Shown: piece after piece, positions 21,496 to 33,051 of the stretch | Numbering within the stretch: the first letter of the stretch is position 1 | Layout: each line of letters opens with the position of its first letter | Assembly (NCBI GenBank): GCA_033557465.1 | Contig: CM066040.1 | Coordinates: 325,084,297 to 325,148,296 of the forward strand | Direction: 5' to 3' | DNA: 64,000 bases | Source: Ichthyophis bannanicus | Lineage: Eukaryota > Chordata > Amphibia > Gymnophiona > Ichthyophiidae | Translations under genes and position numbers: made by a program | Notes under the pieces: model-generated | What the model saw: only the letters and a program-made list of their open reading frames with translations | Databases searched by the model: none | What the model was told of the DNA's origin: nothing

Positions 21496-22881
21496 AAAAA
21501 TACTCACACATAAGCATTCCAATATAGTATTTGACAGCTCAGCCATTACATATAATCTGGCTTGAAACCGCTCAAAAAATGCCAGTCATGCACTTTAAAA
21601 GCTGCTGCCCTCAGCGTCATCTAGGTTACAGCTCAGAGGGAATCTGCATCAAACAAATCTAGTTGGGGGGATTACCAAAGCTGAAATAGCAAAGAACGAT
21701 ATTGCAGAAAACTACAAATTATCATAATATTATCAGGAGTCACACTTTAAAGCCGAGAAACCTATCATTCGCAAAAAACACAAAAACGGAAGACAAAGAG
21801 CAAAAAAAACCCCAAAAATGGAATTGCAGTGTAGCTAATAGCATGGTCCAAAACCTCCATGCAACCACTCCTATAATATTGGACCAAATAATAATAAAAA
21901 TAACATCACTAGCATGCCTTCCAATCAATTTGTTCATTTAGACTGCTGGGTTCAACAGAACTCCAGTGGAAAATCCACAATTGTTCTCTCCGAATGAGAG
22001 ATTTATCTCGATCCCCACCCCTCGTAAATATAGGAATGTGATCAATAACAAAACGCAGATCATCAAATGTGTGTTGTAGGGCTACACAGAGTTTAATTAA
22101 TGGGGCACCTTCGACTATATGCTTAAGCTTACTCCGATATTTGATCAAATGAACCTATAACTGGCACCTCGTTTTCTCCACAAACACCAAGCCACAAGGG
22201 CATAAAATGATGTATACCACAAATTCAGTCATATGGGTGGTAGACTAATGTAACCTATATGTGGTTTTAACAACTTGAACATCTGAAAAAGAAATCAAGG
22301 TTTTATTATGGGTAAAAAAAACTGAATGTGTGAATCACAAGAATTTAGCCAGTGATGAAAGTCAGTCAGACCGCTTGTGTTCCAGACCATAACAGAAAAA
22401 CGTCATCTATATATCTGGCCCATACTTAAATGTTATCTTTAAAGGAGCATTTTGTAAGCCAAGAGGCCTCGAAGTGAGCCATGTAGAGATTTGTGATTGA
22501 TGGGGGCCATAATCGCTCCCATGTCAACTCCAGTCTTCTGCTAGTAAAGGGAGATATCAAAGCTAAAAAAAATTTCTGACAAAGCAAATGGGGTGAGTTG
22601 TAATATAAAGAAAACATGTTCAGAGCTAAGGTCACCTCGTTTCATAAGTGTCTCTCATATAACCTGCAGGACTCCATCCCGAGGTATGTTTGTATATAAA
22701 GAGGTCACATCTAGTGTGACTGACCAACAGCCTAAAGTGACACAGATCTTCTCAACAGATTTCAACAAATTCAAAAAATGAGTAATGTCTTTAATAAAAG
22801 AAGGTATCAGTGGCATAAGAGGTCTTAAAAAAGAATCAATGTATATGGAGGGTGGTTCCAGTAGCGAGCCATGAGAAGATG
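21496..22881 (-). mobile_element. Penelope-like retroelement with GIY-YIG region (antisense)
   Basis: Minus-strand pieces in several frames carry the Penelope RT and endonuclease. At 22655-22881 there is SLLEPPSIYIDSFLRP and VTLDVTSLYTNIP (RT motif A, Asp present). At 22426-22635 there is the SITNLYMAHFE region, corresponding to the FAPxxANLYM box. At 21909-22148 lies a C-terminal GIY-YIG-type end, HTFDDLRFVIDHIP...RRE.LWIFHW. At least three frameshifts separate them. The 3' limit near 21496 is approximate. At the right the element is cut by the DIRS insertion and may continue after 29262, where the minus strand reads PKICKN, close to the PKIHK box. Penelope elements copy themselves by target-primed reverse transcription. 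Confidence 0.82.
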
Positions 22882-23043
22882 CTTTCTCCAGGACCAAGCA
22901 GGAGGTCAGTCCTCACATATGGGTGACGTCGGCGCCGACGGAGCCCCCATGCGGAGCATTTCCCCAGCTTCCAAAGAAAGCCTTTGGGAATGCAGGCACG
23001 CATGCGCGGTCCCCTTCCCGCCCAAAGGTGCCATCTTGCTCAG
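22882..23043 (+). repeat. left inverted terminal repeat of DIRS
   Basis: Starts CTTTCTCCAGGACCAAGCAG and runs to about CCATCTTGCTCAG. Its reverse complement is at 29082-29242 with a handful of differences over about 160 bp. The section with GTGACGTCGGCGCCGACG is strongly GC-rich and partly palindromic. The DIRS at 60392 begins with a related terminus. Confidence 0.88.
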
Positions 23044-23289
23044 TCTCCTTTTTTCCGCGGAGCCCTTCGGACGCCTGTCCTTGTCACCCGTGGAAAAAGT
23101 TGATCTTCTGCGTTGGGTCGAGTTTTTTTCTTTGGTTCGACGTCGGTTCTTTCCCCGCCTGGACTCGGTACACCGGTGCTGAGCCCGAATCTCTGTTTTC
23201 GGTTTTTGTCCTTAGAGACTGCGTTCATGCCTTTTTTCTTTTCCCTGACAGCCCGATTTTTTGATCTTGCAGGGGCCCTTTTTCCCCCT

Positions 23290-25193
23290 ATGGCTGCCAG
23301 TGGCTTTAAGAAGTGTGATCGGTGTAAGAAACTGATGTCTCTCACCGACACACACGACTGCTGCCTCCGGTGTCTGGGGCCAGACCATGATTCTACGGTC
23401 TGTAGCCCCTGTGGCAAAATGTCGTCCAAGGCATTGCGGAGCCGTCAGCACCAGCGTGAGAGGATCTTCTCCGAGTCTGCCTCTGGACGGGTCCGGACTT
23501 CGTCAGAGGCCTCGACGTCTCGGGAGTCTGATCCCGAGCATCGTTGGGGCTCCTCTGAGAGGGAGTCCCCCTCGAGGGAGCACCGAAGGAAGAAGAAACC
23601 CGCGAGGGCGGCATCAGTGGACGCTCTTGGCTCTAGGGTCAGGTCGCATAGCCCCGATCGCCGTCCCAGGTCTTCGGAGTCAGAGAGGCCTGCAAAGCAT
23701 CCTCGTGTGGAGTCAAAGGCCCCGAGTCACGTGAGTACTGTTGTCCTCGTGGACTCTCCTCCGGGGGAGCCGACGTTGGGCCCGATGCCGTCGGGGCCCA
23801 ATTCGGAGGCTGCTGGGTCTCCTGAGCTCGGACTCAGGTTGACGGCCTTGGAGAGCAGATTGTCTGCCTTCATGGAACAGCAGCGGGTGCTGATCGCTGG
23901 TCTCACCAGCGCATCTGCCCCGACCACCGGGACATCGACGTCTAAGTCAATCCCGGAGGCCGAGCCGATTCTCGAGACCATGCGAACTCGAGTCGATCCT
24001 CGGCCGCGGTCACCCTCGGCCTCCCGTTCGGGACCGAGGTCGTCGGGGCGGATGGCGTCGGTGCCCGCCCACTCGGAGCCACTCGATTCCTCCTCGGAGG
24101 AATCGGCGTGGGAGACGGAGGAGGAGGAGTCCCCTGACACCTTCCGGACTCGGTGCGTCCCTTCGGACTCACCGGGATCCATACCTCGGACAAGGTCCCC
24201 CCTGGAGGATACTAGGTTCTTGGATTTCGTGCGGGACATGGCCAAGGCACTAGCATTCCCGGCGGATCCAGAGGAAGAGCCTCGAGCCGAGGAGCTCGAG
24301 GCTTTGCAGTATGACTCTCCCCCAAGGAGGCCTTTACTGTCCCGGTTCCTCCAATGCTGGAGCAGTTGCTCTTCCGCATGTGGGAAGCACCGGCCTCGAT
24401 GCCAGTTCTAAGCAAGCGGGTCGATTCCATCTATCGAGTCCGCAAGAGCCCCAGGTTCCAAAAGGCACAGCTACCGCACCATTCCATGGTTGTGGAATCG
24501 GCCATGCATCGACTGAAGAGTCAGAAGATGCACTCCTTGGTGCCCCCCGGCAGGGAGGCCCGGAACCTGGATGCCCTCGGTAGAAAGTGCTTCCAGGGCT
24601 CCATGCTTGCTTGCCGTGTCCAGACCTACCAGCTGTACATGGGCATGTACCTTCGGGACCTGGCAAAGGAGATTGCCGGGTTCTCTGCTGATTTGTCAGA
24701 GGAACCTTTGCAGAGGTTCAAGGCCTTATCTTCTGGTATTCGGGAGTGCTCAAAGTTTATATCTCGAGCAGCCTACGATGGATTTGAGGCTTCGGCCCGG
24801 GTAGCAGGGGCCGGCATCGGTGCACGCTGCAAGGCCTGGCTACAATCCTCGGACCTCGAGCCATGGGTTCAGGACAAGTTGGTCGATGTCCCTTGCCGAG
24901 GCAAAAACCTCTTTGGCAAGCCCATGGCAGAAAAGGCTGCAGAACTCGAGACCGAGACTCTTACCCAGACGAGGCTGTCCAGGAAAACCTCTGCCCCTTC
25001 TCAGAAGAAGGGCTCGGGGAAAAAGACCTTTTACCCGAGGAAGACCACTGCCTATAAAACCTACCCTCATTACCAGGCCTCTGTAGCTCCCCAACAGGGA
25101 CAGCAGGCCAAGGGGCAGGGTCATGGGCCCCGTAGGCAGAAGGCCCCCAAGCCTCCTAATCCGGCTCCTGCTCAGCAGGGAGGGTTTTTTTGA
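23290..25193 (+). pseudogene. DIRS ORF1 (gag-like)
   Basis: Starts at the ATG at 23290. The first 40 residues contain a Cys/His cluster (C-x2-C...D-x-H-x2-C-x2-CLGPDH...C-x2-C) typical of vertebrate DIRS ORF1. A long Ser/Arg/Glu/Pro-rich region follows, then a conserved helical block from about 24354 (LEQLLFRMWE, PHHSMVVESAMHR, YMGMYLRDLAKEIAG) and a Lys/Pro/Gln-rich tail ending at 25191-25193. Near 24329 one A appears to be missing from a CCCCCAAGG run, which shifts the frame; the two halves are otherwise open. Expected role: binding element RNA and forming particles. The end overlaps the start of the RT frame, the usual arrangement. Confidence 0.82.
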
Positions 25194-26655
25194 CTATGCC
25201 AGCATAGCCTCTCCTCCTCTCCAGGGCACAGGAGGTCAGCTGACCCTGTATGCAGACAGGTGGCCAGTCATCACAGGGGATACGTGGGTGCTAAGCATCA
25301 TCAAAAGGGGCTATCTGCTCCACTTCACCCAGATACCCCCCTCCTACTTTCCAGGGGAGCTTCCAAGACCCCCTCTGCACAGAAACGTACTCCTTCAGGA
25401 GTTGGAAGGTCTGCTAAGGGATCAGGCGGTGGAACCGGTGCCTCACCACCTGGAAGGGCAAGGCTTCTACTCGAGGTACTTCCTGGTACCAAAAAGAACA
25501 GGAGGCCTCAGACCCATCCTGGACCTGAGAAATCTGAACAAGTTTCTGGAGAGGGAAAAGTTCAAGATGCTTACCCTTGGAATCTTACTGCCCTACCTCC
25601 AGCAGAGAGATTGGCTATGCTCCTTAGACCTGAAGGATGCTTATACTCACATCCTCATCCATCCAAGTCACAGACAATTCATCAGATTTGTGGTGGGAGG
25701 AAAGCACCTCCAGTACAGAGTGCTTCCTTTCGGCCTCACCTCCGCCCCCAGGGTTTTCACAAAATGCCTGGCGGTGGTTGCAGCCTACCTCAGGAACCAG
25801 GGGATCATTGTGTTCCCTTACCTGGACGACTGGCTTATCAGGGGCCAGTCTCCACAAGAGGCCAGGCAGGCCACTTTCAGAACCATATCCCTGCTTCAGC
25901 ACCTGGGGTTCGTCATAAACTTCCCCAAGTCCCCTTTAGTCCCCTCACAGGACGTGGAGTTCATAGGGGCAAGATTGGATACTATCCATGCAATGGCTTA
26001 TTTGCCTGTGGACAGAGCTCACAGGCTGATGAAGTTGGCCAGCCACTTTCAGGCAAACTCTCTGGTCTCGGCCAGACACTTCCTCCGGCTCTTAGGTCAC
26101 ATGGCTTTCACAGTGCATGTCACACCGCATGCCCGGCTGCACATGAGGCCAGCTCAGTGGCACCTCAAGGCACAGTGGTTGCAGGCCACAGGGAAGTTGT
26201 CAGACAGAATAAAGTTGTCCAAACTCTTGGTGGACTCCTTACGCTGGTGGAGGCATCTCCCAAATCTGGTCAGGGGTCTTCCTTTCCAGGCCTCCCCACA
26301 CACTCAGGTACTGACGACCGATGCTTCCCTGCAGGGCTGGGGGGCGCACTGCCAAGGGGCCTGCACACAGGGCCTGTGGTCTCCGTGGGAGGCTGCCCAG
26401 CAGATCAACCTGTTGGAATTGCGGGCCATTTGACTGGCCTTACGGACTTTCTCTCAGATCCTGTCTCACCAGTCTGTCCTAATTCAGACGGACAACCAGG
26501 TGGCTATGTTCTACGTCAACAATCAGGGAGGCACAGGATCCAGACTTCTGTGCCTGGAAGCGCAAGCTCTCTGCTCCTGGGCTGTCGATCAGGGCATGAC
26601 CCTCAGGGCAGTCTACCTCCCAGGCAAAGAAAACTACCTGACGGACAGGCTAAGC
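25123..26655 (+). pseudogene. DIRS reverse transcriptase-RNase H
   Basis: One frame from 25123 to the TGA at 26431-26433, then open again to about 26655. RT motifs: GFYSRYFLVPKRTGGLRPIL, SLDLKDAYTHI (first catalytic Asp), LPFGLTSAPRVF and the catalytic YLDDWLI at about 25825-25845. RNase H motifs: TTDASLQGWGAH at about 26317-26352, INLLELRAI just before the stop, and IQTDNQVAMFYVN after it. The stop sits where related copies continue (compare 63600), so it is a point lesion. Past about 26655, where TDRLSRP changes frame into FASPLNRQ, a segment expected between RNase H and the recombinase is missing. The enzyme would make the circular DNA intermediate. Confidence 0.93.
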
Positions 26656-28052
26656 AGACCTTTTTGCCAGTCCGCTGAACAGGCAACTACCCAGGTTCTG
26701 TTCCAGGCAACCACATCCCTCGCAAACAGCACCAGATGCATTCCTGATCCCCTGGTCAGAGAGCCTGCTGTATGCTTTTCCTCCCACACCTCTGGTGGCC
26801 CGGACTCTGTTCAAAATCCAGCAGAACCGAGCCACGGTGATCCTGATAGCCCCCAGGTGCCCCAGGCAGTCGTGGTTCCCTCTTCTTCTGCAGTTGGCAG
26901 TGGATACTCCACTGCCTCTGGGGTTGTAACCCGACCTTCTGACTCAGGATCAGGGGCCCCTCTTGTATCCCAACCTCAAATCCCTCAATTTGATGGCCTG
27001 GCTGCTGACAGGCTAGTCCTTGCCCCCTTGCTGTTATCAAGGGAGGTTGAAGAGGTGGTGTTAGCCTCCAGAAAGCATTCCACTGGGAAGGCCTATGCTC
27101 TGAAGTGGCGTAGGTTCTCTACTTGATATTCTCAACAGCAAGAGGACCCCTTCTCCTGCTCGGTCCAGGTGGTGTTGCAATATCTGCTCCACCTTTCGAA
27201 CCTGGGACTTCAGTCCAACTCTGTCCGGGTTCACCTCAGTGCCCTCTCAGCTCACCACTCGCCGGTGGATGGACAGTCCCTCTCGGGCCACCCTCTGGTG
27301 TCTTGTTTTCTCAGAGGCCTGCTTCTGCTTAAGCCTCCTATTCGTCCACCGGCCACTGAGTGGGATCTCAATGTGGTCTTGCAGCAACTGACTCGCCCAC
27401 CTTTTGAGCCAATGGCAACCTGCCATATACGTTTCCTCTCCTGGAAGGTGTTGTTCCTTGTGGCACTCACCTCAGCCAGGCGTGTGAGTGAACTTCAGGC
27501 CCTGGTTTCAGATAGGCCGTATACCAGGTTCTATAAGAACAGGGTAGTCTTGAGGACTCATCCTAAGTTCCTACCCAAGGTAGTGTCTTCCTTCCACCTC
27601 AACCAGGAGGTGGTACTTCCGATGTTCTTTCCCAGGCCACACGCCAGTAGGGCAGAAACTGTCTTGCATATCCTGGATTGTAGAAGGGCGCTGTCCTTTT
27701 ATCTAGAACGTACGCAGGGGCATAGAAGGGCTTCTCAGCTCTTCATTTCCTTGACCCTAATAGATTGGGGCTGCCTGTAACTAAGCGTACGTTGTCCATC
27801 TGGGTGGCAGACTGTATCGCCTGGGCATACAGGGCAGCCGGCCTCTCCCTGGAGAGTCGAGTCACGGCCCACCGGGTCAGGGCGAAGGCCGCATCAGTAG
27901 CTCACTTCCGTTCTGTTCCGTTGGCAGACATCTGCCGGGCCGCTACTTGGTCTTCAAGCCAGACTTTTGCGGACCACTACTGCCTCGAGAGGGAGTCCCG
28001 TAGGGACAGTGCTTTTGGGCAAGCGGTACTCCGTAATCTCTTTGAGGTTTAG
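26655..28052 (+). pseudogene. DIRS linker and tyrosine recombinase
   Basis: 26655-27010 is best read in a shifted frame (FASPLNRQLPRF, DAFLIPWSES, LLYAFPPTPL, ATVILIAPRCPRQSW), a region conserved in DIRS pol. The recombinase begins near 27030 (HSTGKAYALKWRRFS), is interrupted by TGA at 27124-27126 where Trp is expected, and contains the first catalytic Arg in TSARRVSELQAL (about 27469-27504). After a frameshift near 27765 come AHRVRAKAAS (His and second Arg, about 27867-27896) and ATWSSSQTFADHYC with the likely nucleophilic Tyr (about 27978). It stops at 28050-28052. Tyrosine recombinases integrate the circular DNA without target duplication. I see no clear methyltransferase motif. Confidence 0.88.
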
Positions 28053-28176
28053 GCAACTCCTACTCTCCGGCCCTTGGGCTACCGTTCAGGTGTGGTCTCA
28101 GAGGAGATTCTCTCACTGTTGCTGAGGCTCTAGAGGGAGCTGTATTTTCAGCCTGGGTTCCTGGTAGCCCAGAGCT

Positions 28177-29081
28177 AGGGAGTCACCCATATGTGAGGAC
28201 TGACTTCCTGCTTGGTCCTGGAGAAAGAGTAGTTACTCACCTGTAACAGGTGTTCTCCAGGAGCAGCAGAAATTTATTTATTTATTTTATTATTTATTTA
28301 TAGTTTTTCTATACCGCGCTATTTTCCATCAGCGCGGTTCACAGGCAACAAACTCGCACAGCAGGAAAAGCCATACTGCGTTTTACATTGAACAGGGAAT
28401 TGCACACATTTTACATTGAACAGGTATTGAACATGGAACACAGGCTAACAATATACATCGTGGAACTATATACAATATGGGATTATATACAGGTTGATAA
28501 CAGTAGTAAGATATCAACTAGGCATTTTTCAACGTAAACATGGCTTGAGGGGTACTGTCGTATGTTAGCATGTTAAGGCTAATTTGCTGGGGGCACAGGA
28601 GTGATATTAAGGAAGAGGGGATAAAGGAGGAGGAGTGAACAGTGGTTGGTTATGTGATTTCTTCAGAGTTGAGGAAGTGCTGAAGAAAGAGGTGATGTTT
28701 CAGCTCCTTCCTGAACTGAGAGAGGCTGTTTATAGCTTGGATGTTTGCTGGAAGCGCGTTCCAGCAATGGGGGGCATAAAGTGCAAAGGCTCGGTTTCCT
28801 GTAGCCTTATTACATTTGGTGAATGCTTTTGGGAGGCATAAGGTGTTGGCAGCAGCAGCTCTTCTCAGTCTAGCGGGGGGGATGGGCCGGATAAGTTCGG
28901 AGAGGGAGCTAGATGTGCAGTTGTTAATGGCTTTGAATGTCATTGTCAGTATTTTAAAAGTGATTCTGCTGTGAACAGGGAGCCAGAAATCAGTCCTCAC
29001 GACCCTCCCTCCTCCCCTTGGAGTTGCAGTTGTATATAATTCATTTTCTTTTTTGCTGTCTTCTAGCTATGTCATTTTACT
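28177..29081 (+). repeat. DIRS internal complementary region, split by a LINE
   Basis: 28177-28225 is the complement of the extreme left end of the element (one mismatch in about 45), immediately followed by 28226-28268, the complement of the extreme right end (29221-29262). The two element ends are thus represented back to back, the template used to complete the DIRS circle. The region is interrupted at 28274-28983 and resumes at CAGTCCTCACGACC (28991). Confidence 0.85.
28274..28983 (-). mobile_element. 5'-truncated L2-like LINE (antisense) in DIRS
   Basis: Flanked by CAGAAAT at 28267-28273 and 28984-28990 (7-bp target duplication). The plus strand opens with (TTTA)n and TTTTTCTATACCGCGC, the inverted 3' end; the minus-strand frame 28650-29000 encodes the C-terminal part of ORF2 (FWLPVHSRITFKIL, CWNALPANIQAI, FRKELKHHLF). 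Only the last third of ORF2 was copied. It is younger than the DIRS. Confidence 0.88.
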
Positions 29082-29262
29082 GAGCAAGATGGCACCTTTG
29101 GGCAGGAAGGAGACCGCGCATGCATGCCTGCATTCCCAAAGGCTTTCTTTGAAAGCTGGGGAAATGCTCCGCATGGGGGCTCCATCGGCGCCGACGTCAC
29201 CCATTTGTGAGGACTGATTCCTGCTGCTCCTGGAGAAAACCTGTTACAGGTGAGTAACTACT
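29082..29262 (-). repeat. right inverted terminal repeat of DIRS
   Basis: Reverse complement of the left terminus, with about 20 extra bases beyond it (ACCTGTTACAGGTGAGTAACTACTC) that are also represented in the internal complementary region at 28226-28250. The extra end piece contains the perfect palindrome CCTGTTACAGG minus its centre base. Confidence 0.85.
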
Positions 29263-30150
29263 CTATAGGGATGATGATTCTTACAGATCTTTGGTGCAAT
29301 CTTTGGTGATAGATTGGAGACACTGAGTGTAAAGCCAAGCTGAGTATTATTTGTTTGCCTAAGACTGCATTCCATGTGAATAGTTTATATATGAATATGA
29401 ATATATATCAGAGGAGGTTTTTTATGACTGATGATGCAGTTTTGAAGCAATGATTTGAAGGCCATCATTGGCCTAGAATTGAGTATAAAGCTGGCGGTTG
29501 TGTGTTGTGTTGGCTTCTTATGACACAGAGGTCTTTTTCCTCCTCATATTTGTGTGCCATTATATATTTAGAACATTGACATTTTCCCTATTGCATTTTT
29601 TTCTTACTATATATATTGATTTTGCTGTTGGAGAGAGCTAGTTTTGTTGAGTCTGACAGTATTTCTGATTTTTGCACAGCAGTAGCAGACTTCTATCTGC
29701 AGGGATGCTAGATTAGAATCCCTCTCCAAGATCACTAAAGATGAAATTGTCTTCTCAAGATCGTATAGTCACTACTAGATGGGGGAATCCAATTGGGATC
29801 ATCAAGTTCACCTCTTTGTACTGGGATCACTGTTTTAGTCAAAGAAGTGGGAAGAAGCAAAGAAAGCCATCTGAGCTTCAGATTATCCTCAGTTATTGTG
29901 AAAGTGATGCCTTGAATTGGGGTGACTCAAGGCATTCTGTTGTCTGAGGTGAGGGATGAGACCTACTGTATATGGACTTCACTGCTATCTTTTTATTGCA
30001 CTGAGTTAATTGAGTTTTTGACTGGCTTTCAGGAGCTAACTCTCCCTTCCTTAGGCCAGAACAGAATGAGCAAAAGATGACAATACTGGAAAATAAGGGA
30101 ATCATATGTACATTTTTTTGTCTCATCATCTTTTGCTCCCTACTACTCTT
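29263..30150. other. right flank of DIRS, possibly Penelope 5' part; otherwise unassigned
   Basis: The first 60 bp read on the minus strand as a possible continuation of the Penelope RT (PKICKN). The rest is AT-rich with no frame above about 78 codons and no recognisable element. ORFs at 29741-29947 plus and 29893-30129 minus show no family features. Confidence 0.35.
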
Positions 30151-30735
30151 TTACATAAGAACATAAGAAATGCCATACTAAGTTAGACCAAGGTCCATCA
30201 AGTCCAGTGTCCTGTTTCCAACAGTGGCTGATCCAGGTCACAAATACTTGACAGGTTCCCAAAAAGGCACACAGGTTCCACAACACTTGTTCCAGGGCAA
30301 ACAGTGGATTTCCTGGGTCCTCTTTAATAATGGTTTATGGATCTTTCCTCCAGGAACATCCAACTATTTTTTAAACCCAGCTACACTAACAGCTTTTACT
30401 ACATCCTCCGGTAACAAATTCCAGAGTTTGATTACACGTTGAGTGAAAAAATATTTTCTTTTATTAGTCTTAAATAGTTTACCCTGTAGCTTCATTGCAT
30501 GTCCCCTTGTCTTTCTATATTCTGATAAGGTAAACAATCGATCTACGTTTACCCGTTCCACTCCGTTCATTAATTTATAGACTTCTATCATATCTCCCCT
30601 CAGCCGTCTCTTTTCCAGGTTGAAGAGCCCTAACCTTTTTGGCCTCTCTTCATAGAGGTATACTCCCATCTCTTTACCATTTTGGTGGTTCTTTGTACCT
30701 TTTCTAATTCCGCTATATCCTTTTTAAGATACGGT
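30151..30735 (-). mobile_element. CR1 LINE 3' end (antisense)
   Basis: The plus strand opens with ACATAAGAACATAAGAAATG, the inverted CR1 tail, then the inverted 3' UTR. The minus-strand frame 30364-30669 encodes the C-terminus ([35 protein letters not shown]), nearly identical to 8410-8640 and 54756-55010, and continues to [14 protein letters not shown] at about 30690-30735, where the copy is truncated. Confidence 0.9.
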
Positions 30736-30889
30736 TCTTTCTTGATTCTTTTTTGGATTCTTTCCTGTTTCCATTTCTCTAGCGTTTCTTTCTTTCTGTT
30801 CTCCATTCTATTCTGCGGCCTTTCCATTAGATTTTTCCAACCTGTTGTCATCTCTATTCTTTTCCTTATTTCATTCTTACAGTCGTTGC
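30736..30889. other. pyrimidine-rich spacer
   Basis: T/C-rich stretch with repeated TTTCTTTC and CTATTCT words between two LINE fragments. No gene seen. Confidence 0.4.
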
Positions 30890-31457
30890 AAGGATTCAAT
30901 ACAAAACATTGGTAACTACATTCAAGTTAATTCACAACCTGGCCCCCTCATTCCTCTCCACCCTGATCTCCATGCAACCTACAACCAGAAGCAGAAGAAC
31001 CATTAACTCTGACACACTAAGAGTTCCAAACAGCTTTAGGCACGTAAAGGTCAGTACTAGTCGCAGAGCGTTCTCCTTATCTGCCCCCACGTTATGGAAC
31101 CAGCTCCCACACGAACTGAGAGAAATTAAAGACATAAGCAACTTCAGAAAACAACTGAAGACGCACCTGTTCAATTGTCATTATACTAGATGAAAATCCA
31201 AAAGGACAAAAGAAATTGAATTGCTGTATGTACAAATGTAAATAGATGGTGGTTAGGGCCTGTGTAAATGTATGATAATAACTAAGGTCTTTATATGGAC
31301 CCGCATATGTGTGCTGTGTATTCCCCCTGATCTCTCTATCTAATCCCCAAACAATTCTGTCTCTAATTTATGACAAATCCCGTACTTGTAATCAAACCGC
31401 TTCTGATCGCTGGAAGGAGCGGTATATAAGTCCTTACTAAATAAAATAAATAAATAA
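30890..31457 (+). mobile_element. 5'-truncated L2-like LINE, same family as 50-54 kb
   Basis: The frame 30909-31193 gives the last 94 codons of ORF2 (TFKLIHNLAPSFLSTLI, APTLWNQLPHELREIKDI, FRKQLKTHLF). The 3' UTR ends with GCTTCTGATCGCTGGAAGG...TATATAAG and (AAAT)n. This matches the 3' end of the element at 54480-54540, so both belong to one family. Confidence 0.88.
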
Positions 31458-32862
31458 ATTACATCCTGTTTATTTTATTTTTCACTTTCTTCTCTGTTCT
31501 TTTTCTCCCATCTCTTGCTCCTTGTCTCCTCACCCAGCATGCGTCCTTCCTCACTGCTCTCCTCCTGCTCCTATCACACATCCCTCACCTCTTTCCCTAA
31601 TCTCTGTACTCCTGCATCCTCCTTCTCTCGTTCCCTCCTCTTTCACCCCTCTCCACCCCTTCCCTCATGCCTTCATACCCTCACTTCTCATCTCTTGACC
31701 CCATTTCAACCTCCCTTTTTTCTCGCCTTCTCATCTTTGCCTCTGTTTTCGCATTTCACCTCTTATGTTTTTTTCCTCCATTTCTTCCCTCTTTTATATT
31801 TTCCACCCAAACCCTTCACCGCAGCCAGCAGCACAGGCCGCAGAGCTTTGCCCATGCTCAGTACAGCCAGTTCCCATGGTCTCCTCCTCCTTTCACTGGC
31901 TCAGTTCCATTCTCAAACAGAAAGCACCAGTAGTGTGTGTGTGTGTGGGGGGGGGGGGGGGCAGTGCGGATCAGCAGCACTGTGCATACTCCAAGTCCCT
32001 GCGACCCAGAAAGATGCAGTCCACTGGCTCGCTCGCTCTTCTGACACCACCTATGAGCCAGGGGCGCTGCTGATCACTACTTGCTGTCACTTATGTACCG
32101 CTTAGCTAGCAAAGTGACCACTGTGAGGGATATTTTGGGGGACATTTACCTTAGCACTCAAAATTTGCTGTCTAAGGCAACTGCCTCACTTTGCATTAGG
32201 ATTGAACTGCCCCTATCGTGAACCTCCTATAGGAAAAAAGCCAAATCATCAGAGATTATCAGCCTGAGTGTGGCACTTTTATAAATCCAATATTCACATT
32301 GCTTTTTCATTATAGTTTGGCCTGTAGCTTGGAGCTTTCTGCTGAGTCAGAACCAGCTCTAATTGGGCTCTGGCATCATGAACCTTCATTTACAACTACT
32401 TGGAATATTTCCCGTATTTGAAATCTTCCTTAGCCCAGACATTGCAGCGATGATCCCTGTCAGGTGTTCTCACAAAGCTGCATGGGGGTCCTCTTCCTGT
32501 GCCACTGCCTGCTCCTCACAACTTTATGATTTTGCGGCACCTCCCCTACCGGCAGCGGCACAGGTAGAGGACGTCTGTGCAGCTTCACAGGAACAGGGGT
32601 GCTTATCTGCCAATATCTTCTCTGTTTCTATATTAGACATCGCCATGTTGTGCAAGGAGTGGAAATGTGATTGGGTGGTGGTGTTATCACACATCTGGGG
32701 CATTTTTTTTACACTGAACAAAGGGCCAAAAAATACAGGAATCCTGGTCCTAACCAGTAAGCCCAAGGAGAAGGTTCTGAATGAGGGAAGCAAACTAGGG
32801 TTTCCTGTATGCTCCCAGTCCATTAGACTGGCTGCTTACCAATGTTGAACTGGGCTTATATC
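31458..32862. other. unassigned: C/T-rich tract, microsatellite, single-copy-looking DNA
   Basis: 31480-31810 is strongly pyrimidine-rich. (GT)n followed by a run of G lies at about 31931-31962. The rest has open frames of up to 196 codons (31515-32105) and 161 codons (32363-32848), but their composition follows the low-complexity DNA and no domain is visible, so I do not call genes. Confidence 0.4.
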
Positions 32863-33051
32863 CAAGGCCGACTCAACCATTAGACAAACTAGGTGGCTAC
32901 CTAGGGCAGCAACGTCTGGGGGTGGGGTGGAGGGAGGTGGCAAAAAGCAAGGCATTCAAAGCTAACAATAGAGTCGAACAGCTAGGGGGAGCATAAAGCT
33001 TAAGGTTTGTCTAGGACACCAATACCTTGACCAACTCTGGGGCCAGCCCTG
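32863..33051. mobile_element. hAT-type MITE with 8-bp target duplication
   Basis: 189 bp flanked by exact CTTATATC copies (32855-32862 and 33052-33059). The ends are CAAGGCCGACTC and, inverted, CAGGGCTGGCCCC, i.e. CAGGGCCGGCCC-like termini. The 8-bp duplication and CAGGG ends fit the hAT superfamily. A second copy is at 39608-39768 and a probable third starts at 41187. No coding capacity, so it depends on a transposase supplied elsewhere. Confidence 0.85.

Larger units (their letters stand above)
22882..29262 (+). mobile_element. DIRS-type tyrosine-recombinase retrotransposon
   Basis: A complete-length DIRS: inverted terminal repeats (22882-23043 and 29082-29262), an internal complementary region joining the two ends (about 28177-28273 plus a continuation after a nested LINE), a gag-like ORF1, RT/RNase H and a tyrosine recombinase. 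No target duplication is seen at the ends, as expected for recombinase-mediated insertion of a circle. The copy is dead: a frameshift near 24329, TGA at 26431-26433, a deletion or frameshift near 26655, TGA at 27124-27126, a frameshift near 27765, and an antisense LINE at 28274-28983. It is inserted in the Penelope-like element. Confidence 0.93.

Noticed and set aside
22923..23264. 113-codon frame at the left end of the DIRS
   Set aside because: Lies in the inverted terminal repeat; the conserved ORF1 starts at 23290 in a different frame.
25260..26678. 472-codon plus-strand frame
   Set aside because: Shadow of the DIRS RT-RNase H, which is read in the frame starting at 25123.
31515..32105. 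196-codon frame in C/T-rich DNA
   Set aside because: Composition is driven by a pyrimidine tract and a GT/G microsatellite; no domain, no exon signals that I can support.
32363..32848. 161-codon frame that could be a host exon
   Set aside because: No recognisable domain, splice context or conservation visible; a chance open frame is likely. A protein search with no hit in other vertebrates would confirm this.
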